Positions 11,801 through 23,800 of a stretch of 64,000 nucleotides of DNA are shown here, piece by piece. This DNA comes from Diplosphaera chodatii (lineage: Eukaryota > Chlorophyta > Trebouxiophyceae > Prasiolales > Stichococcaceae). The stretch lies in contig JAALGY010000052.1 of assembly GCA_032358165.1 (NCBI GenBank), positions 2,170,001-2,234,000 of the forward strand, read 5' to 3'. Under the pieces are notes generated by a model. The model ran no database searches, was not told the origin of the DNA, and saw nothing but the letters and a program-made list of their open reading frames with translations. Position numbers and translations under genes: made by a program. Positions within the stretch are counted from its first letter, which is position 1, and every line of letters begins with the position of its first letter.

Positions 11801-14800
11801 CCATCTGGGTGAAAGCTGCACAAGAGCGAACAAGAGAGGCAGCGTTTTGTAACAACATCCATCCTCTCAAGAGACGGTCGCAGCCATTCGAGCACCTGCC
11901 AGGTGGCGTGCGAGCCGCCTCGCTGTCGGGTGCGCAGCGATCAGCGCCGCACCGATGCCCAGGCTGTCAGCCGCCGCCGCCGCCGACAGTGAGTCCCCGC
12001 CGGCTGCAAAGAAGTCGGAGGTGGGCTCCAGACGGGGGCCGGAAGCAGGATGCTGCAGGGCCGTCGCAAATGCCGCAAGCACCCGCGCCTCCCAGCCGCC
12101 TCTGCCGGCAGCCTCCCCATCAGCGCCCGCAGGCAGCGCTGCAGATCAGTGGTCTATGGTGAAGGAGTGCTGCTGCTGTGGGGCTCTGCAGCTCGTGCAT
12201 GCACAAGCGCAAACTACATTAGCATCTAAAAGTGGCGTCGGCAGCAGAACACTGCTCGCCTGGATCGCCTGTCGTCCAGTCTGGCTGCGGCAGAGCGCCT
12301 CTGTCGAGCTTGCCGGCCGCTGACAGCGGCAGCCCCTGCCCGCAGATGACCACCGCCGCCGGCACCGCAGCCGGCTGCAGCACCGTCCAACAATGCGCCA
12401 GCAGGTCCGCAACGGTGGGCTGCTTCCGGCTTCCCGCGCCCGCTGGTCCTGCCACTGTTCGCTGAGGATCTGTTGCTGCACCCAGCAGCTCCACATATAC
12501 TACAAGCCGTAGGCCTGCAGGCCGAATGTGTCAAACCAGTCAGCATGATGGCTGCCGTGCAAACAGCGTGGCGCGGCGTACGACCTCCAGTCAAACAAGC
12601 TTTGTTGTGCCGGGTCACAGCAACTGCACACGACCCCACTGCAACAGGCACACACGCCAAAGATGGTACGAGTTTCATGCGGACTACCTGTGGCAGTGGG
12701 CCACGCCCTAGCAGCTGCTGAGGACACTGCAGGGTGGCTGGACACAGCAGCCTCGACCTCAGCCAGGTCCACACGAGCCCCTGCCACAGGAGACGCGCCG
12801 TTGACTCCCAACGTGATAGCACCAGTGGACGACAGTATGTTGGGTGATACTCATCCCCCGTCGCAGCTCTTGACTGCAGGCTGGACACTAAGGTATTTTC
12901 TGCCTGCAGGGCCGCTCGGCTGTCTTGTGTTTATGCAGTACAGCACTCAGCTGTACTCAGCTGTACCCAAGTGCACACCTCGGATCTTGACCTGCAGGTC
13001 GCGTCGGCCGCCCAGCATGAGCAGGCCGCCGCCGGCATCCACGTGTCCCAGGTCCCCCGTCCTGAAGAAGCGCACGCCGCCGCTGCCGCTGCCATCGCTG
13101 TCGTCAGACACACGGCTGACAGCAGCTGATGCGTTGTTGCTGCACTCTGCTCGCAGCCATGCCGCTGCGCCCTCGCCCAGCAGGAGCGACTGCTCTGGAC
13201 GGCCACAGCCAATGCTGCGCGCTGACTCCGTGGCTTTCCCGCTGCGATGCCCCGGCAGCAACGGCAGCACAACAGCAGCAGGAAGCGTGACAAAGCGCGC
13301 CGCTGCTTCAGCCGGCACCGCGCTGCCTCCATCCCCGCTGGCTGCCAGGTACCCTTGCAGCATCACATGTGCTCCGTTAAACACCAGGAAACACGTCAAG
13401 ATTACCTCATTGACTCTGTGCACTTCTGGCCACACCATGCACAACGATGTACCAAGTGCATGCTACAGCTCACCAGCTGCAACGCCAGGGCCGGCCACCC
13501 ACACCTCCCCTGTATCGCCGACTGCAGCAAGGTCAAGCTGCACGGCGCTATCACCGCCATATGTTACTGCTGCCACAGGCGTCCCGCTGACGGTGCCAGC
13601 TGCGGGCAGCTGCGCCGCTGTGATGTCGCCGCCACCATCTACACCGCCGCCGCCGCTTCCCTCGCTGGGCTGCAGCCTGACGACTGCGATCAGGGTGTTC
13701 GGCAGCGGCACCCCTGCCGGCGTGTACTCTGAGCTGCTGGCACGCGGACTACTGCTGTGGCTGTGGCTGGCGGGTCGACAGCTGCACGCTGCTTGCTGCT
13801 GCTGCTTGAACAGAGCGCTGATGTTGCAGGCCGTTACATCCGCGCCCACCTCCGAGCTGCCATACACATTCAGCAGCTGGACGTTGGGCAGGCGAGTGAG
13901 TATCTGTTCTGCCAGGTCCCATTTCAGTGGCTCGCCGCTGGATGTGACATGCCGCAGACCTGCAAGTATGCAGCCACAGCTGGCAGCTCTGAGCACACAG
14001 CGTTGTATGAAGTCCAGCAACCCCTCAAACAGCATGCTATCCAACAGGGTCTGATGATACAAGTGAGTGTACCCGTGTCTGGCCTGAAGTGCGGTGCCCA
14101 GGCAGCCAGCAGCGTCGGCACCGCAGTCAGGTGCGTCACCCCGTGGCGAGCCAGCGCAGCCACAAAGGCTGCAGGGCGCGTCACCATCCGGGAGCTGAAT
14201 GTCACCTGCACAGCACGGCGCAATGCCCAGGGTGCGTCACAGAGCAGGAGGTGCATGCTCACTTGCAAAAGCCGAGTCGCAGCTCCACATGCGTTCATAT
14301 AAAAACCTTTGCAAGACTTTGGCGGCTCTGCACGCACCAGCGGCACGCGCGCCAGCAGGGGGCCGAAGAGCTCCGCCACCGAGTCCACGAAGGCCGGCGC
14401 TGTCTTCAGCGCAGCCACATCTCCGGGCCGGAATGCAGATGCACCCCACGCGCAGCGATTTAGCAGCCCTGGAGCAGACAGCAAGCAGGCGCTCGCACAT
14501 GCGATGCCTCAGCGCAGGTGGTGCAATAGCGGCGACCAACAGGTGCGACAGGCAGTAGCTAGATGGGTTGCCGCCCTTCCAAGGACGGCCTAGACACCAC
14601 CAGCAGCATGACAATGCTCACCTCCTACTGTGCCGCAGACCACCAGTGGCTTGCCAGTGGAGCCCGACGTGAAGACAACATAGGCACACTGCTGCTGTTG
14701 CGGCAGCCACAGAGGCTTTGCAGTGGGCGGCAGGGTGGCTGCTTCCTCTGCTTCGCATGTTGCCGCTGCTGTCCCTGCTGACCAACACCAGCTAGCACCC

Positions 14801-15768
14801 TCAAAAGTGCTCACATCTCCTCAAAGCAAGCTACCCTGACACCCTGCACGTCACAGTGCATTTGCAAGCATGCAGGTGGGCAGGAATCCTGTAGACAGTG
14901 CGACAGCGTCAAAGGGGCACACTCCGGCCTCACCCAGCTGCACAGGCAGCACGGGTGTGCCCACCGGCACACCACGGATGCTGCCGCTGATGCTGTCAGC
15001 TGGGGCCCACACCACGAGCGCCGCTGCTGCCTGCAGGGCGGCCGCGATGCGTGCGGGCGGCCACCTCACGTCCAGCGGCAGCCAGGCAGCACTGCTCATG
15101 CAGCAGTGTACGTGCTTCAGATGATGCCATTCATGTTGTCTATGTGCAGCCATGTGCCGTCCACAGACGGTGGCCAAAAAGTTGTGACCAACTGCGGCCA
15201 CGTGTGGATGACAGAGAAGATGAAGTGCAGTACGTTATGTGAAGCGTTCCGCACCCAATCGCCACGCATGCGAGGACCGCCACCACATACTCCAGTGAGG
15301 GTGCCATCCAGACGGCGACTGTGCAGCCAGGCCGCGATGGTGATGCCGCTGCTGTTTCAGCACCAGGTTGGGGTGCCTGCTGCCCTGCTGAGTGCGGTTC
15401 GTACTGATTGCTCCTGCACGCAGCTGCGCTGCTGGCGTGCTGCACCCTTGCCGACGTCCCGACGGCTGTCATGGCTGGCGCCTGATCGGCTTCTGAACTG
15501 CCGTCGTCAGCCTGGATCCGGCCAGATGTGACGAGTGGCTCCAGCGAGTCCGCCGCTGTGTACACCTGCAGGTGAAGGAGCATCTTGTAGTTTAGCTTCC
15601 GAAGGGGACCACTCCCCATTCTGTTCGTGTGCAAACAGGCAAGCGCCAGCTCACCTCAGCCAGCAGCGCTCGAGCTGTGAGGCTGGAGCCGGTCCCAGCG
15701 TCTGTGATGGCAGTCCTATCGCTGCTGTACTGCAGCGCTGCGACCACCTGGACCCACAGCTGCGACAT
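8889..15768 (-). CDS. AASDH/AAE19-like enzyme: adenylation + acyl carrier + PQQ-type beta-propeller
   Basis: Homolog of animal AASDH (ACSF4) and plant acyl-activating enzyme 19. The start ATG (15766-15768) opens MSQLWVQVVAALQYSS, then DRTAITDAGTGS. Adenylation motifs in order: WMAPSLEYVVAVLACVAIG (about 15300), WLPLDVRWPPARI (about 15080), phosphate-binding YVVFTSGSTGKPLVV (about 14660), FVDSVAELFGPLLARVPLV (about 14360), LLNVYGSSEVGADV (about 13840), FRTGDLG and GGRRDLQVKIRG (about 13000), and catalytic-Lys motif LPLSAAGKLDR (about 12310). A carrier domain follows with FFAAGGDSLSAAA (about 12000), whose Ser is the 4'-phosphopantetheine site. The C-terminal half has PQQ-type repeats: WRVRLRDCVDAAPAVL, ACSHGGEAVCVDGATG, VAVACSDGHLHFLSAASG, FGRPVIDPATGMVICAT, and a last LVCGCRDDHLYCMSL ending at TGA 8889-8891. 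In relatives the enzyme adenylates a small acid and loads it on its own carrier; the physiological substrate is unsettled and cannot be read here. Confidence 0.92.
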
Positions 15769-16579
15769 GATCTACTGTCGCAGCGTGCACAGCATGCACG
15801 CTCCCGCTTCTACAAGCTGTTGCCGTTCCTGACGTGTCAGCTTGCATATTGATGCTGCCTGAATGGAACATTGGGTTGACGCAGCGCTTGTGCCAGGCTG
15901 CTGCAGCATTGCTCTTCGTACAGATGCTGCAGCGCTGGCGCCATGCATGTTTTTGGGATCATCTCGAGCTGCGAGAGCAAAACACGGAACTGTGCTCGAC
16001 AGAGTAACATCCTACAACGTGCGAGGGACTGGCAGATGAGCTGAGCTCCTGCGTTGCTTATTGATGCAGGTGAAAAGCATGCACACGCAGGGTGCCAGCT
16101 GGCATCAACTGGCGTGAGTGTTGTTGAGGTTAGTAGCACAGCAGTAATGCTGTCGCGATCATTCAATTTTAGGCAACAAGCACACGGCCAAGTTGTTGCT
16201 CCGCTGAAGTCGCATTCTGCAAGCGGAAATTCGCACGTTGTGTCTGCGCATGGTACAACGCGTGCATGTTGAGGTATGGAACGGCCAGTGCGCCGATACT
16301 TGGATGGGCAACTGTTTGATATCATGGATGTGATGCGGTCAATGGCGACATCACAGCACAGCAGCAAGATGTGATGTTGCCGTACCCCCTCGTTACATAC
16401 TTGCCCGAACTACCGTTTATGTACACAGTGCATCCCTCACAGCTGCTACGCCTGAGTGACCCCAGATATGTTGCATACACCCTACCCAGACGATCCACTC
16501 GTCAGCAAGAACAGGCGTGCTGACACCTGCGCTCAAACATCTCCCACACCGTTGCGATGCGACATGCCCTCCCTGCACA
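15769..16579. other. Intergenic: AASDH-like promoter and NUMOD3 gene 3' flank
   Basis: About 800 bp between two minus-strand genes. Composition is visibly less GC-rich than the flanking exons. TTACA at 16393-16397 reads TGTAA on the minus strand, the usual chlorophyte polyadenylation signal, 183 nt past the NUMOD3 gene stop. No other feature was seen. Confidence 0.6.
16393..16397 (-). promoter_or_regulatory. Candidate TGTAA polyadenylation signal of the NUMOD3 gene
   Basis: TGTAA on the minus strand, 183 nt downstream of the stop codon at 16580. The assignment rests on the known use of this pentamer by chlorophyte algae and on its position only. Confidence 0.4.
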
Positions 16580-19500
16580 TCACGCCAGCACCCGGCGGCC
16601 GTTCTCCCACACCCAGCGCTTCTTCTGGGGCGCCTCCTGTGCCAGCTGCTCTGCCGCCACCGCCGCTGTTACCGGCTCAGACTCCGCATTGGCAGCTGCT
16701 GCATCTGCTGGGAGCTGCCGCTGGTCCTGACCGGCTTCATGCTCTGCCGGCAGCGGCTGCCGCGCCATGGCAGGGACTGCACTCTGCCAGGGCAGAGATG
16801 AGCGCACAGGAGACGATGCTGACACCCCATTCGTTCCAGAGTCCGAAGCACCGCCAGCGGCACTCTGCACCTGTGCCTGCTCTCCGGCAGCGTCAGGCGC
16901 CGCCGTCGCTGCGTCCGAAGGCGCGCTGAAAAGCACACCATTGCCAGCAGCCGTGCCGTTTGCTGGCAGTCGAGCAGGCTCGCTGCCGTTGCCGCTGCCG
17001 TCGGCGGATGCATCTGAGGCCTCCGGCTCGCTGCTTACAGCACCCAGGGCCCGCTGCGCTTCGATCGCAGCGTCTTGTGCCGCCTGAGCCTCTGCCGCTC
17101 GCGCCTCTGCCTCCGCCTGCCGGGCATCCAGGGACGTTTGCGCTGCCTGCAGTCCCACATGACATCCGGTGTCACAGAAACCCCCTGGAACTGACAAACC
17201 ACGCTGCCTGGCAGCAGTTGCTGACCTGCAAATCAATGCTGATCAGGCAGGCAGGCCCAGGCGCTTTGGAAGCTTGCACATTGCTGTGGGGCATGTTGGC
17301 TGGCTTATCCCAGGAGAGCAGTAGGTGTGGTGCTTGCTGAACGGCTAAGGATGGGGCCCACCTGTAGCTGGGCCTCAAGATCAGCGGCCTGGGCCTTGGC
17401 GGCCGCCAGCACGGTGCCAGCCTCCTGCTGCGCGCTCTGCACCGTCGCTGCCGCCTCCGGGCTGGTCACAGCCTGCAGTATCCAGACCAGTCGGTGAGCA
17501 GCTGTCATGATGGGCAGACCACCAGCACGTACAACCTGGCTGGGGAGCTGCACCGCCCTGACCAGCTGTGCAGCAATCTCTGCATGCTAGAGTGACCAGG
17601 CAGCACAGCAACAGCCTGCATGCCCAGTTGCTTACTCTTGAAAGGAAAGGGCTGGCCCCGGAACAGGTGTCAGGGCACACTATCCAGATGGCAGTCGCGG
17701 ATGCAGCGGGGACCCTGACCCTCACCTGCGCCCGCAGCTGCTGCAGGGCGCTCTCCGCCATGGGGATGAGCTGCCGCGCCTTGGCCAGGCGGTCCCCCAG
17801 CATGCGCACGTGGTCCGCTTCCTGCTTCCATGCGCTGACGGCCCTCTTGAGGGCCTTCCGCCGGGGCTGCCGCGCCCGCGGCGCCTGGGCCGCCTCAGCC
17901 TGCGAGGCTGCCAGCGCCTGCTCCCGGTGCGCGACCCGCTCCGGTGCATAGTAGTGCTCCTGCACAGCGAGCCAACCATGAAAACTTGAGTCCACAGAAC
18001 GTACTGTGCTACAACCGCTACACCAGCACAAAAGAATGCTGCGATATGAGCTGGTAGGGTGCGCATCCATCAGTGAATTTTCACTCTGGTGTGGAATGTG
18101 CGAGCGGCAGTGCAGCATGGAATTCGCACCCGCCACTTCACTATGCGCTGCTGCTGGTACTCGGGCTCGCGCATGCGCGACTCCACCTGCAGCGAGCCAA
18201 AAATTGGGGTTTGGAGGGCAAGTCGGCGCCCCTGATGGCCATGCATTGCTTCACAGCCCAATCTGTGCACGCAAAGAGAACAACAGGATAGGACAGGACA
18301 GGACAAGATGGTCCGCTGCTGCCGGTGTCTCACAGAACTTTCGTGTGGCCATAACATTAGCACGGGCACCTTGGTGCGATACTCGGGGTCCTGCCACTTC
18401 CGGCGTATGGCCGCGGCAATCGCATCCCGGTGCGCCTGAGACATGTATGTCGACCGCTTCCCCGGCGGTTGCTGCCCGTCTGCAGCACAGGGGCGCTTCC
18501 GACTCGAAGGCAGCACCGTGCGGCGGTCTCAGGTGTGTCTCGCAGCTGCCGTAGCTCTTCTGCTTCGCCACTTGCGCCTCTGCAACAGTGGCAACCTCGA
18601 CACCGCAGAGCGGGGGCACGGTGCACGCACGCGCCAGGACACAGCTGCTGGCACCTGCTCCATCCTCGGATGTGGCGGGGCCACCCTGGAGGGCGGCCGT
18701 CCCAGGCAGCGCCTGCGCCGCCGGCAGCGGCCGCCGCCGCGGCGTCGGTGCTGTCGCGCGGGGTTTGGGGTCCCGCTTGGGCTTTGGCGGCTGCGGGCAC
18801 CAATGGAATGCCAACATGAGAATGAAGAGAGCCTGTGGCCCTGCTGCTTGCAGCAAGTGACAGCGGATGCGCTGCATGGCCTATTGTTGCAGCAGTATCC
18901 TGCAGCTGTGTAGGACTGCACGCACTCTTCTTGCCAGGGGGCATGCTAGTGCCAACACCTGACCAGCCACACTATGATCTTAAGCACTGAGGCAGCTGCA
19001 TGCTGTGGGGGGACACCAGGTGACCTGATGCCGCTCGACGACCTCGTTGGCAACAAAAGCATGACACAAAAAGGCGCCCACCTTCTCCTTTTTGGGCGGC
19101 ATCAGGTGGCGGCGCTTGGTGCACCGCACCTTGTCCAGCACCTCCGGCCGCTGCATCGCCGCCAGCGTGCCCACCTTGATCTTCTCCCGCCACTCTGCGC
19201 TGTGCTTCTTCCCCTTGTTCCAGGGGACCCGCCCCTTGGCGGTGTCGGAGATCTTCTTGCGGCGGGCGATCTCCGCGTCCGGCACCCCCTGCGCCTTCAG
19301 CCGCTCCTCGATCGGCAGCTTCGGCTCGCCGAGGCCCTTGTTCCAGGGGGCGCGGCCAACACGGTTTTTGGAGATGTTGATGCGCCGCTGCCGTTCCTGT
19401 TCTGGCAGCTCGGTGTCGACCCATGCGCTGCGCCTCTGCTCCCTTCTCCGTGCATACTCAGCCTCCCGGCCGTTGCTGCCTGCTGTGGCGGCAGCGTCAA

Positions 19501-20086
19501 AGTCGCTGCTGCTGTCGGCTTCAACATCTGCATGGCTGACGTGTAGTGGGTGCGCGCTGCTGCTGAAGCTCGTGGCAGCATCATCGCCACTGCTCGTCTG
19601 GCTACGCTCGGCTGCCGCTGATGACGCGCCACCAGCGGCGCCGGCGCTCCCTGTCGATGGCCACGGTGAGGTGCCGCTGCTGTCATGCGCATTGAGCTGG
19701 GCCTGCTGGATGTGCTCCGCCGGCCGCTGGCGCCAGATCGCCGCCGCCGCCGCCGCTGTGTCTGCCTGCGACCACCGTTCGTCCCAGCTGTCCTCAAGGC
19801 TGGGCTGCTGGCCGCGCCAGCCTGATGCTGCAGGCTCGCAGGCAATGCGCTCCGCTGTGCTGGTGGCTCTGGGTGCCACCCTGGACGCCTGCCGGCTGCA
19901 CGTCTCACACAGCCGCGCCCTCGCCCGCGCGCGGCCAGGCTTTGGGCCGGATCGCAGGTGCGGACACCTGTGCAGCAGGGATGGGCTGGCCAGGCACTGC
20001 AGCCGGACACCGCACGGCGGTGCATGCGGCGGCTGCAACGGCTGGCTGCACAGCATTCGCAGGCCCGCTGCTTGCGCAGCGAGCAT
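16580..20086 (-). CDS. NUMOD3 (nuclease-associated modular domain) protein, probably organelle-targeted
   Basis: A nuclear protein with NUMOD3 motifs, as known in land plants, and no nuclease catalytic domain in view. ATG 20084-20086 starts MLAAQAAGLRMLCSQP, a basic, acid-poor leader with Ala/Cys/Arg typical of a plastid or mitochondrial transit peptide. A Ser/Ala-rich linker follows, then paired motifs in exon 1: RINISKNRVGRAPWNKG and KISDTAKGRVPWNKGKKHS, followed by EWREKIKVGTLAAMQRPEV (all about 19100-19390). Downstream exons carry related short units: AHRDAIAAAIRRKWQDPEY (about 18400) and VESRMREPEYQQQ (about 18170). Then come coiled-coil exons (EHYYAPERVAHREQALAAS, about 17940; WKQEADHVRMLGDRLAKAR, about 17800) and a low-complexity acidic exon ending WENGRRVLA before the stop at 16580-16582. 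NUMOD3 binds DNA in homing endonucleases; a nucleic-acid-binding organelle role is inference. The exon joins at 18400-18900 are not certain. Confidence 0.75.
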
Positions 20087-20818
20087 CTTGTACTGGACAC
20101 AGCAGTGCCGGCTGTTGGGATGTCAGGTGCAAGCCAACTTCTTTTGCGGCCGTGTCAACACAACCCAGAACAGCAGCTATGCAATGTCGGGCTAGCGAAG
20201 CAATACAAGCATATGCAGGGTGTGTGTCGATGCGAATGGGGCGCTAGGCACGAGATTATGGGTGGCCGTTCCGTCGTGGCATTTGGTCAGCACAGGGCCA
20301 GGGGTGCTAGGCCCTGCCTGCTCTCGGGGAGATCATCGGCGTGCATCGGGCGTGCATCTTGATCATTTACACAGCAGCGCAGGTCGGCTTGTATCCCAGA
20401 CATTGTGGGATCTGCCGCGGTAGCGTGTCACAATCCGCTGACCATCGACGCATCGTGGTTTTGCACCCTCAGCTTTGCGTGCTCCCCAACTCACAGCATA
20501 ACAAATCTGGGCTGTTGCGGCGCTCAGTGTCGACGACAGGAATGTTCGAGTTGTGCACGACGACTGGCTCCCGTTGAAACTGCCTAGAAAGTGGTGTGCA
20601 TCTGCTTTGAGAGCGGTGCAAACACCCTGTTGCACCTTCACAGAGCAGCTCAAGCTTGCTCAATCTGCCAGCCAGGCACATTGCACCAGTGTACCCAGTT
20701 CCTCCGCTATGATACGGCACCGCTGAGTACTGTGCCTGCCGCATGGACCATGGCCATGCGGTAGCGGCACACCGGCGGCGCCACCGGGCGCTGCCCTGAC
20801 GGCCCAGCCAGGGGTGCC
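20087..20818. promoter_or_regulatory. Divergent promoter region, NUMOD3 gene (-) and TAF2 (+)
   Basis: About 730 bp between two divergent start codons (20086 and 20819). It must hold both promoters and 5' untranslated regions. Several open frames exist but none shows family resemblance. No clear TATA box or other element was identified. Confidence 0.55.
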
Positions 20819-23800
20819 ATGAACACCGTGCCGGAGCCAGTCCACCAGCGCATTGTCGTCGACGTCAACGTCGCTGCAAAGCGACTCAGCGGGTGCGCGG
20901 GCGTACATGCGGGTTTACGAGTGAATGCTGTGCCAAATCAGCATGCCACACTGCGCACTTGCCTCTTGTGTCAAACTGCCCTCAGCATGTCTGTTTCAAG
21001 TAGCGCTCCACAGACAAGTCGAGAAGCAGGTGTAACATATTGCTGTCCATGCTGTCCCGTAGGTACACGGAGCTGAGGGTCTCATGTGCACCAGACGCCG
21101 CCAGCGTAGGTGAGAACACATTCGCAGCCGGCCTTGAAACGCATCAGCTACCGATGTGGGCAAGGGTGACAGGTGGCGATGCTGATGCCCGCTCATCTCA
21201 AGCTGCTGTCGCACAGGGCTGCATGCATTTGGACTCAATGTCGCCAGCGTGGCGGTGGACGGCGTCAAGGCAACATTCAGCTTGCGAGCGGGCCCGCGGC
21301 GCGACGCCGCACCCAGCCCAGACGCAGCCGCCCAGCAGCAGGGGCTGCAGACCGCCGAGGCGGCGGCCGAGCAGGGCTACCTCGCGTACCAGGCGGCCCT
21401 GCAGCGGGAAGCGCAGCCCGAGCTCAGCATCCAGCTGCCGGCCCCCACCCTCCCTGAGACTGCGGCCGGGCGCACGGGAGCAGATAGCCAGCCATCAGCA
21501 CACGGTGAGCAGGCAGCAGACGCGGCTGCCTCTGCGGACGGCAGCGGCAAGCCTGGGACAGACGCTGCACCGCCACCAACAACCGGCTCGGCAGGTGAAC
21601 AAGGTACCATGTACCTGATGTCCCAACGGAGTCAGTACCCAGCCTTGGACCGTACCTGATTGCTGTCGTGCTGTGACCAGGCACCCCGGGCCACAGCCTC
21701 AGCCTGCCAGACCAGAAGCAGCTACCGCGGCAGCTGACGGTCCGTGTCGAGTATTCGGTCCAAGGTCCGGCGTGCGGCGTGCGGTTCTGGGGCGCCTTTG
21801 CCCACACGCATGCCCAGGTGCGCCCAGCGTGCAGCAGCTCCTGACAGCTGGCCGGCGCTCTCACGGTCATTGCTGAGGGGGCTATGCAAGCCGTCGCCTG
21901 TTAAGGGCGTACGATCTGTGACCACATACCCTGCTCCGAGGCGCTTCCTGCCAAACTTGGCGGCTGCACCCGATTTCAGGAACACAGCACTGTACCCCTG
22001 GTGTTCGTGACGCTGCTGCAACAGCACGTGGGCCCCAGCTGCCTTGCCGGTTCTGCCCGCAGGTGCGGCGGGCGCGGGCGTGGGTGCCGTGCGTCGACAC
22101 CCCCGGGCCGGGCTGCCCCGTGGACCTCGCCATCACGGTGGCCAGGTGTGCATCCCCTGCACTCTGCATCCTGCCAGCAAACCATACACCATCTCATCCC
22201 ACGTGCTTGCAATGCCCTGCGCATCCAGCAGCACCTGCAGCCTCCAGCCAAATGCATGTGCACATGCTATGCACCCTGGTACGGATGCGCAACACCAGTT
22301 ACTGCGGCACTTGATCCGGTGTCTGAGCAAACGCGGTGATTCTACTGCAGGGATGAGACGGCGGTGGCCAGCGGCAGCCTGCAGCGCACCACCTGGGCGG
22401 CTGGCGGCACGCGCAAGACGTTCCACTTCACGCAGGCCCGCTGCACGCCGCCCTGCCATGTGGCGCTGGCTGTTGGTAGGTCTTGGACCCATTCCAATAC
22501 ATGCTCAGGTTTGATGTTACATACCAGGTGAAGGCGAATATGGGAACTAGTACACAGCATTGACGGTGAAACCTCACAACATTGATCAGTGCCGTTCTTG
22601 TTTGCTGACCGACATGCCTATCTGCAATATCACCGCCTGTCGGCTGATGCAGGGCGCTTCAGAGCGATTCCGATGCAGTTTCTCACGAGCCCTTTGACGC
22701 TGGCCTCGGCGGTCGACCCCGATGATGCCGGCCTGGTGCTGCCCAACGCTGTGCTCACCCAGTTTGTGCCGGCAGGTGCGTGACACAGCCACACGTCTTT
22801 GAGGGCATTTCCAATGTCAGTGTCCAGGCAGCCCAGGGTAGGCTGCATGCATGCACCCTGCTGTGCTTGGTATGTGTCAGCATGCCTGAATCCTGCCGGC
22901 TTATGTTTGGACATAGAAGTGGCGCCGGGTCCTTTTATCAACCAAAACGTGGTCGTATGATGCACGATCAGCTGCGTGAACACGCTGTGATGTGCGGGAC
23001 AATTAACCCACATGGTTGAATGACTGCGCAGATCTCACCAGCAGAGCATCGGCACCGGTGGCCAAGGCGATGCTGAGGGCCCCTGCGCCCGCGCAGCGTG
23101 ACGACACGCCGGCAGCCGCCTCGGAGCACTCCGCCGCCTTTCTGCCGCTGGCTTTTGCATTCTTCGAGGAGGCGCTGGGATCCAAGTTCCCGCACGCAGC
23201 CTTTCACCAGGTGACGACCCATGCTGGCAACATTCGGCGCCCACAAAACCGAGCCTTGCAGCTGCTCTGCATTGGTCATGCTGCATGTTGTGTCACAGCC
23301 CACAACCGATCGCATGTCAACGCCTGCCCGACTTGGATCTGGTCGGGGGTCAAATTGCATCCGAGAGCTTCGTCTCGCTCAAGAGATTGCTATTATGAGC
23401 ATGCCAAGTCAGTGTGGTGTGTGAGGAGACCCATCTGCGCCACGCTGCAGGTCTTCCTGCCAGCAGAGGCGGCCACAGCGCTCGCGGCCCCTGCTGCGGC
23501 GATGCATGTGCTCAGCACTGAGCTGCTGATCTATCGCCGGACCATCGACCAGGTGCCTAGCATTATCTCATCTGTCCTGCTGGGTTTGCTGGTAGCAGCT
23601 CCGATCAACCTGCGAAGTTTTGCAGCAACTTCGACAGAGCACCGATTTGAGGTGCTTCTGGTCATGCTGTCTCAACAGCACAGGATATGACAGCGCAATG
23701 CAGTCCCACAAGTTTGCAGAAGCTCTGCATGCATTGCAGGCTGCGGCTTCGGCTTTGAGTTGGCTCTGGAGGCATGATTAAGTGCAAAACAACGGTCCCT

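Noticed and set aside
9588..14054. Long plus-strand open frames of 376, 387 and 463 codons across 9588-14054
   Set aside because: They lie antisense to the AASDH-like exons, whose motifs, order and splice sites are convincing. GC-rich coding DNA commonly gives open antisense frames, and their products are low-complexity with no family resemblance.
8889..15768. A nonribosomal peptide synthetase module
   Set aside because: Adenylation plus carrier domains are present, but there is no condensation or thioesterase domain and the C-terminus is PQQ-type repeats, the AASDH layout.
18286..18306. AGGAC microsatellite-like run in a NUMOD3-gene intron
   Set aside because: Only about three clean units; too short to be notable.
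16580..20086. A homing endonuclease or selfish intron element
   Set aside because: NUMOD3 motifs are present, but no GIY-YIG, HNH or LAGLIDADG catalytic motif was seen, and the gene is a spliced nuclear gene with a leader peptide.
19092..20195. Plus-strand 367-codon open frame
   Set aside because: Antisense to the NUMOD3 exon, which has the recognisable WNKG motifs on the minus strand.
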